Shown: positions 58,858-64,000 of the stretch, one piece after another
Layout: each line of letters begins with the position of its first letter
Numbering within the stretch: the stretch's first letter is position 1
Program-made: the position numbers and the translations under genes
Notes under the pieces: generated by a model
Database searches by the model: none
What the model was told of the DNA's origin: nothing
Seen by the model: the letters and a program-made list of their open reading frames with translations, nothing else
Source: Aliamphritea spongicola
Lineage (GTDB): Bacteria > Pseudomonadota > Gammaproteobacteria > Pseudomonadales > Balneatricaceae
Direction of reading: 5' to 3'
NCBI GenBank assembly: GCA_024347235.1
Contig: AP025283.1
Span: 744,001-808,000 of the forward strand
Length of the DNA stretch: 64,000 nt

Positions 58858-59022
58858 TACGGCGATAGCTCCTTTCCAGCAGCACGGCAATGAAGATCAG
58901 ACCGCCCCAGAGGATAAAGGGCCGGTACCAGGGGTGTCATGTTCGTGCCACCACTCCATCAGAGCGGGAGAAAGTAAGTACACGCCAACGACGAATACCA
59001 GCATTAATCGGTATAGCTGCAT
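58847..59022 (-). CDS. cbrX: Small membrane protein upstream of cbrA (CbrX-like)
   Basis: A 58-residue frame, visible only after restoring one C near 58933 (HDTPWYRPF expected). It has two hydrophobic segments (LMLVFVVGVYLLSPAL and FILWGGLIFIAVLL) and a basic end (ERSYRRNEF). Its TAA lies 11 bases inside cbrA, so translation is probably coupled. A small frame called cbrX occupies this place in Pseudomonas. The match is by position, size and topology only. Confidence 0.6.
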
Positions 59023-59063
59023 AGCAATCTCTCTTTGCCGGCCGGGTTCTCCGGTCTGGCAGG

Positions 59064-59950
59064 CTAAGGGGCAGGTTGCCAGATAATACTGGCCTGTGCC
59101 GGAACGTTGTTAATCTGCCAGTGTTGGATGGCCCAGGCAAGAATATCTTCTTTGTTACAGCCGCTCAGTGTTGCAGGGGCTGCTGGCCAAGGAATTCCAG
59201 CGCTGCCAGTAATTGTGGCACGGGTTCATCATCCAGCGCCCGGGCAAAAGTCTGCTTACTGAGTTTTTGCCCCTGATCGTTAGCGGCAACCGGAATGTGT
59301 GCATATGACAAATCTGGCAGGTTGAGGCGCTGCTGCAGTTGTAACTGTTTAGGAGTGGAGTCCAGCAGGTCGGAACCGCGTACCACATGGGTGATTTTCT
59401 GTACGGCATCATCCAACACCACCGCCAGTTGGTAAGCAAAGAAACCGTCCCGGCGAAAGAGTACAAAGTCTTCACTGCAATATGCCAGTTGCAGGCCCTG
59501 AATACGGTCTGAGAATGTGGCGTTTTCCGGATTAGCGGTAGCGGGCACCCGACAGCGGATTGCGCAGCCTTCTGAACCTGCTGGTGGGTGTGTCAGACAG
59601 TAGCCATCATACAGATGGCTGCCGCTGCGCTGGCGCAGTTGTTGCCGTGAGCAGTTACAGTAATAGGCGTTCTGACCGGCAATCAGTAATTGTAAGTGTT
59701 CCCGGTAATATTCATGCCGCTGGCTCTGGTAAATGACTTCGCCATCCCACTCAAAACCAAAGTTTTCCAGGCAACGCAGAATGGCATCGCTGGCGCCGGC
59801 TGCTTCACGGGGAGGATCAAGGTCTTCAATACGAACCAGCCACTGGCCGTTATGGTGTCGTGCATCAAGGTAACTGGCCAGTGCAGCAAGCAGGGAGCCG
59901 AAGTGCAGCGGGCCGGTGGGTGAGGGCGCAAAACGTCCGGTATAGGTCAT
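59064..59950 (-). CDS. gluQ: Glutamyl-Q tRNA(Asp) synthetase
   Basis: Truncated glutamyl-tRNA synthetase that charges queuosine of tRNA-Asp, about 295 residues. It has MTYTGRFAPSPTGPLHFGSLLAALASYLDAR (HIGH motif as HFGS), VRIEDLDPPRE, zinc ligands in YYCNCSRQQ and YDGYCLTHP, VVRGSDLLDSTPKQL and KLSKQT (KMSKS equivalent). There is no anticodon-binding domain. One C lost near 59172; the restored tail is PPATLSGCNKEDILAWAIQHW. dksA precedes it by 38 bases. Confidence 0.93.
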
Positions 59951-59988
59951 AAACGCGCGTGGCCGGCGGGAGCCGGCCACAGAGGGAA

Positions 59989-60416
59989 TCAGATGCCCAG
60001 CTGTTTTTCTTTGATCTCTGCAAGGGTTTTGCAGTCGATGCAAAGTGTCGCTGTCGGACGTGCTTCCAGACGGCGGATGCCAATCTCTACGCCACAGGCA
60101 TTGCAGTAACCGTAGTCATCTTCATCGATGGTATCCATGGCTTTACCGATCTTGTTGATCAGCTTGCGCTCACGGTCACGGGTACGTAATTCCAGGCTGA
60201 ATTCTTCTTCCTGGCTGGCGCGGTCACTTGGGTCGGCGAAGTTGGTTGCATCTTCCTGCAGATGGTTAACCGTACGATCTACCTCTTCCATAAGCTCTTG
60301 CTTCCAGGCAAGAAGGATCTTCCTGAAGTGATCCTTTGAGCGTCATTCATGTATTCTTCGCCTTCCACAATCGGGTAAGGCTCGAAGTGTGTAAATTGTG
60401 TGTCTTGATTGGGCAT
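59989..60416 (-). CDS. dksA: RNA polymerase-binding transcription factor DksA
   Basis: ppGpp co-regulator that enters the polymerase secondary channel. Coiled coil with DPSDRA tip motif ([29 protein letters not shown]) and the four-Cys zinc finger [29 protein letters not shown] 60416 gives [35 protein letters not shown] after one G lost near 60343. Restored length 142 residues. Confidence 0.95.
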
Positions 60417-60642
60417 ATCTCTGCCTCGCTTCTCGCTACCTACGCCGGCGGTAATTATCCTGATCTCTTACCGGCACTTATTAATGCGCTTACTAAATGT
60501 AAACACAAGAATCAGAAGGGAGCTGACGTTACCAGAACCTTTCGGCTTAGGCCAGCCCTTACGACGAAAAATCATCTTAACGACATATAATTGTAGTTTC
60601 ATATTGATATCAACGCTTTGCTGATTTCTCACACTGGGTACT

Positions 60643-60671
60643 CTGTAGCCCGCAATGGCTGTGGGCTACAG
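60643..60671. repeat. Inverted repeat between dksA and the aminotransferase gene
   Basis: CTGTAGCCC (60643-60651) and GGGCTACAG (60663-60671) are exact 9-bp complements with an 11-base loop, without a T run. This is the only structure I see in the 358-base gap 60417-60774, which must also hold the dksA promoter. Confidence 0.6.
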
Positions 60672-60774
60672 GAAAAAGCTTGCTGCAGGTCGTGATAATT
60701 CCCTGCTTTCTGATCCCACTAAGGTATACTGCGCAGCAATATTTTCAGCCTGTTTTTAAATCGGGAAATTTCTG

Positions 60775-61934
60775 ATGAACGAGTGGTCGGACCGGGTCCG
60801 CGATATTGAGTCTTTTAAAGTAATGGAATTGCTGAAGCGTGCCAAACAATTGGATGCGCAGGGGCATAATGTAGTTCACATGGAAGCCGGAGAGCCGGAT
60901 TTTGCTACCGCCGCGCCAATTGCTGAGGCCGGTGTTGCTGCGATTCAGAACGGTCATACCCAGTATACGCCTTCCGGCGGTATTCCTGAGCTGCGCCAAC
61001 TGATCGCAGAACACTATGCCAATACCTATGGTTTGGATATCTCACCGGAACGGGTACTGGTGACTGCAGGGGCCTCCGGCGCGCTGCTGATGGTGTTTTC
61101 GTTGCTCGCCAATCCCGGACAGACATTCATGATGGCTGATCCCGGTTACCCCTGTAACCGACAGTTTCTGCGGCTGGTAGAAGCCCGCGGGCAACTGGTA
61201 CCGGTCACTGCAGAAGACAATTTTCAGTTAACACCGGAATTGATAGAGCAGCACTGGCAGCCGAATACCGCAGGTATTTTGCTGGCTTCACCGGCGAATC
61301 CTACCGGCAGTGTGGTACACCGGGACGATATGGAACTGATTTCCCAAACGGTGAAAACACTTGGTGGTCACCGGGTAGTTGACGAGTTGTATCACGGCCT
61401 GACTTACGGCTGTAATGCCCCTTCTGTACTGGAAGTGGATGCAGACGCCTTTGTGCTGAACAGCTTTTCCAAGTATTTCGGCATGACCGGCTGGCGTCTG
61501 GGCTGGACGGTTGTACCGGAAAATGCTGTGGCAGATATGGAAAAACTGGCGCAAAACCTGTTTATCTCGCCATCCACTATTGCTCAGCACGCGGCACTGG
61601 CGGCATTTAAGCCGGAAACCCTGAGTATTCTTGAACAACGTCGTCACGCTTTTAAAGAACGCCGGGATGTATTGGTGGAAGGGTTACGTAATCTGGGCTT
61701 TGTCATTCCGCTGATGCCGGAAGGTGCTTTCTACGTATATGCGGATGCATCACGGTTTACTGATGATACCTTCTCCTTCTGCTGGGATTTACTGGAAGAA
61801 GAGCATGTGGCCGTTACCCCGGGGTAGATTTTGGTTCCCACCGGGCCAATGAATTTATCCGATTCTCTTATACAACCAGTGTTGAGCAAATCGAAACAGC
61901 ACTGGAGCGACTGGCAAGGCGGTTACAGGTATGA
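60775..61934 (+). CDS. PLP-dependent aminotransferase, class I/II
   Basis: Fold-type I aminotransferase of about 386 residues. [56 protein letters not shown] (substrate Asn), VVDELYHGL (PLP Asp/Tyr) and [15 protein letters not shown] with the Schiff-base Lys. The C-terminal Arg region is RFSYTTS. One G lost near 61820. Substrate cannot be told from sequence; aspartate, alanine or another amino acid is possible. Its TGA overlaps the sfsA ATG. Confidence 0.9.
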
Positions 61935-62635
61935 AGCTTGAAAACATGCTCGAAGGGCGGTTAATCAAACGTTATAAGCGTTTTCTGGCCGATATTGAGC
62001 TGGATAATGGCCGTGAAATGACCGTTCACTGCCCGAATACCGGTTCAATGAAAAACTGTGCAGACCCCGGCAGCCGTGCCTGGATTCAGGATTCCGGCAA
62101 TCTGAAACGTAAATATGTCTATGGCTGGGAGCTGGTGGAAGTTGAAGGCCGTTATCTGGCCTGTATTAACACCGGCCGGGCTAACCATCTGGTGCGTGAG
62201 GCAATTGAAAGCGGCGTAGCAGAGCCGCTGCAAGGTTATGGAACCCTGCGTACGGAAGTGAAATACGGTGCGGAAAACAGCCGTATCGATTTACTGCTGC
62301 AACAGGAAGGCCGGGCTGACTGTTATGTAGAAGTAAAGAATGTCACTTTATTTGAAGGTGACGGGCTGGGGACATTCCCGGATGCCGTCACGACCCGTGG
62401 TGCCAAGCATTTGCGGGAACTGATGGCCATGGTAGCTGAAGGTCACCGGGCCGTGTTGTTTTTCTGTGTGCCCCATACCGGGATTGAACGGGTGATGCCG
62501 GCGGATCATATCGACCCTGAATATGGTCAGTTATTGCGTGAAGCAGTCAATGCCGGAGTGGAAGTGATTGCCTACGGAGCCCGCATTACACCGGATGAAG
62601 TCACACTGGTGCGGCAGTTACCGGTTATGCTTTAA
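61931..62635 (+). CDS. sfsA: Sugar fermentation stimulation protein homologue SfsA
   Basis: Intact, 234 residues. [38 protein letters not shown] at the OB-like N-terminus, and the nuclease-like core [22 protein letters not shown] followed by [19 protein letters not shown]. The cellular role of the family is poorly defined; nucleic-acid binding is supported in E. coli. Coupled to the aminotransferase by a 4-base overlap. Confidence 0.94.
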   Translation: MKLENMLEGRLIKRYKRFLADIELDNGREMTVHCPNTGSMKNCADPGSRAWIQDSGNLKRKYVYGWELVEVEGRYLACINTGRANHLVREAIESGVAEPLQGYGTLRTEVKYGAENSRIDLLLQQEGRADCYVEVKNVTLFEGDGLGTFPDAVTTRGAKHLRELMAMVAEGHRAVLFFCVPHTGIERVMPADHIDPEYGQLLREAVNAGVEVIAYGARITPDEVTLVRQLPVML

Positions 62636-62714
62636 GGAATATTAGACTTGATTAAATTAGTTGTCGCTAATATTGTTGCGTCTTTACATTTTTATGATGG
62701 CAAAGGGGCAATAA

Positions 62715-63134
62715 ATGACCAGTATGGCAGTGCCGGCGCTGGCCGGTGGTTTACTGATAGGGTTGTGTGCGGTGCTGATGATGGCCTGGCTGGGCCGTAT
62801 TGCAGGTATCAGCGGGATATTCTGGCAGGCTGTTAGCCGGCCTGCTTTTTCTCCGGTGGCGCATGGCGCCTTTTCTTTGATTGGTTTGTTAACCGGCGCC
62901 TGGACAGTACACAGGGTAACCGGGCTGGCATTGCCTGTTTTGCCAGAAACAGATACCTGGCAGATTGTTCTGGCAGGGTTGCTGGTCGGCTTCGGTGCCC
63001 GTTTAGGATCAGGCTGTACCAGTGGGCACGGCGTTTGTGGTATTGGCCGTTTGTCAGTGCGTTCACTGGTGGCTACCTGTGTGTTTGTACTGGCTGCGAT
63101 GCTGACTGTTTTCGTAATGAAGATGGGAGGCTGA
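62715..63134 (+). CDS. YeeE/YedE-family membrane protein, first half
   Basis: Intact, 139 residues, about four membrane helices. The signature LVGFGARLGSGCTSGHGVCGIGRLS belongs to the YeeE/YedE (DUF395) sulfur-compound transporters, where the Cys lines the pore. In many bacteria the transporter is encoded as two adjacent half-size genes, as here. The ribosome site AAAGG lies upstream. Confidence 0.87.
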   Translation: MTSMAVPALAGGLLIGLCAVLMMAWLGRIAGISGIFWQAVSRPAFSPVAHGAFSLIGLLTGAWTVHRVTGLALPVLPETDTWQIVLAGLLVGFGARLGSGCTSGHGVCGIGRLSVRSLVATCVFVLAAMLTVFVMKMGG

Positions 63135-63135
63135 C

Positions 63136-63604
63136 ATGAGCAGATTAACGGAATCTTCACTGGCGCTGTTCTGCGGCGGATTGTTTGGTGCAGGGCTTGC
63201 GTTATCCGGTATGACTGACCCGGCAAACATTATCGGCTTTTTAGATGTGACCGGCGCATGGAACCCGCAGCTTGTGTTTGTGCTGGCAGCTGCGGTTGGC
63301 ACTTCTGTCGCGGGTTTTTCTGGTTGGGGAAACGTTCCGGACCGGTATTTGCTCAGCGTTTCCACTGGCCGGAAGCTGCAGGAATTGATGCACGGTTATT
63401 AAGCGGTGCGGTTCTGTTTGGCATCGGCTGGGGTTGTATGGTTACTGTCCGGGGCCCGCGCTGGCGGCACTGGTATACGGGCAACAGGATACGGTGATGT
63501 TTGTTGTATCAATGCTGGCCGGTATAGTGATTTACCAGCTGTTACCCGGCCAGAAAAATGTCCCTGGAGTCAATTCGGAGCAATGCACAGCTGACCGTCG
63601 ATAA
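63136..63604 (+). CDS. YeeE/YedE-family membrane protein, second half
   Basis: About 156 residues. LALFCGGLFGAGLALSGMTDPANIIGFLDVTGAWNPQL opens it, and GAVLFGIGWGLYGYCPGPALAAL is the second conserved motif. Losses near 63318 (T6 reads T5) and 63433. One base after the first half, so the pair forms one transporter. The last 35 bases overlap the convergent Rieske gene; if another A is missing near 63558 the protein would end about ten bases earlier (QKKCPWSQFGAMHS). Confidence 0.85.
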
Positions 63605-63890
63605 CCTCAAAACTGACCGGTTCAAGGGATGTACCATTGCAGGGGCCGGCAATACACAAGCCTGCATCAATGGTAAATAATGCGCCGTGGGTGGCACACT
63701 GAATAAACTGTTTTTCAGGATCCAGGAAAGTATCCGGCATCCACTCAAGCGGCACACCCCGGTGGGGGCAACGGTTTTCATAAACGTATAGCTGATCGTT
63801 TTTACGGACTGCAAAAATGCCTCTGCCGTCAATTTCAAAGCCTTTGCTTTGCTGTTCTGTAATCTCGCTGGCGAGGCAGAGAGGTTGCAT
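63570..63890 (-). CDS. Rieske [2Fe-2S] ferredoxin-like protein
   Basis: Intact, 106 residues from ATG 63890 (MQPLCLASEITEQQSKGFEI). Cluster ligands are CPHRG and CATHGALF, the CxH...CxxH pattern of soluble Rieske ferredoxins with NirD/dioxygenase-type spacing. Partner enzyme not in view. The upstream 110 bases to the window edge show nothing recognisable. Confidence 0.88.
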   Translation of the reverse strand: MQPLCLASEITEQQSKGFEIDGRGIFAVRKNDQLYVYENRCPHRGVPLEWMPDTFLDPEKQFIQCATHGALFTIDAGLCIAGPCNGTSLEPVSFEVIDGQLCIAPN

Positions 63891-64000
63891 AGGGAATTCT
63901 CCGTTAAAAATTGTGTCTATCTTATCCGTCAGTGATGTGCTGAACAAAAGTTATTATTTGCTCAGAACATATTCAGGCAACAATTTACACAATACCGGGG

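Noticed and set aside
60643..60671. Inverted repeat as a terminator of dksA-side or upstream transcription
   Set aside because: No T run on either strand, and it lies between divergent genes where no terminator is expected.

Overview
The window reads as chromosomal DNA of a marine gammaproteobacterium, most likely an Oceanospirillales/Oceanospirillaceae-type organism related to the pseudomonad side of the class. The case rests on gene order: map-glnD divergent from rpsB-tsf-pyrH-frr-uppS-cdsA-rseP-bamA-skp-lpxD-fabZ-lpxA-lpxB-rnhB-dnaE-accA-tilS; pyrG-eno-ftsB; truD-surE-pcm-nlpD-rpoS; and the pseudomonad-like block dksA-gluQ-cbrX-cbrA-cbrB-(crcZ)-pcnB-folK-panB-panC. FabY and the FlgO/FlgP/FlgT flagellar proteins fit the same placement. 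The genus is inference.

Layout. 1-4.3 kb: an unrecognised P-loop protein, Fur-boxed flavodoxin fldB, release factor prfC, a TatD nuclease. 4.6-10.9 kb: a signalling cluster (REC-GGDEF-EAL protein, large hybrid histidine kinase with three receiver domains, orphan CheR). 11-16.8 kb: fabY, an OmpA-like lipoprotein, the flagellar H-ring genes flgT/flgO/flgP, a DUF1244 protein. 16.9-20.3 kb: glnD and map. 20.6-39.6 kb: the large translation / envelope / lipid A / DNA polymerase block. 39.8-48.5 kb: pyrG, eno, ftsB, truD, surE, pcm, a DUF368 (PopT-type) transporter, nlpD, rpoS. 48.6-60.4 kb, almost all on the minus strand: a thiolase, panC, panB, folK, pcnB, the CbrA/CbrB carbon-nitrogen regulatory system and dksA. 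60.8-64 kb: an aminotransferase, sfsA, a split YeeE/YedE transporter and a Rieske ferredoxin.

The most interesting candidate lies between cbrB and pcnB. Reading with cbrB there is a near-consensus sigma-54 promoter, an upstream cluster of TGTTAC/GTAACA half-sites, and a roughly 395-nt untranslated stretch with four A-rich AAnAAnAA clusters that ends at a possible terminator. This is the architecture of the Pseudomonas CbrB-CrcZ catabolite-repression decoy RNA, apparently outside Pseudomonas.

A second pattern is absence: dxr is missing from cdsA/rseP, and ispD and ispF are missing from ftsB/truD. All three are methylerythritol-phosphate (MEP) isoprenoid genes that normally sit there.

Quality caveat. 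About 43 of the roughly 56 protein genes carry apparent frameshifts, nearly 90 sites by hand count. Wherever I could resolve one it is a net loss of one or two bases, mostly in homopolymer runs, and hits essential genes such as dnaE, bamA, tsf, accA and rpoS. I read this as sequencing error, annotate each gene over its full span as a CDS, and give the approximate sites of loss. Lengths in residues assume the missing bases are restored.
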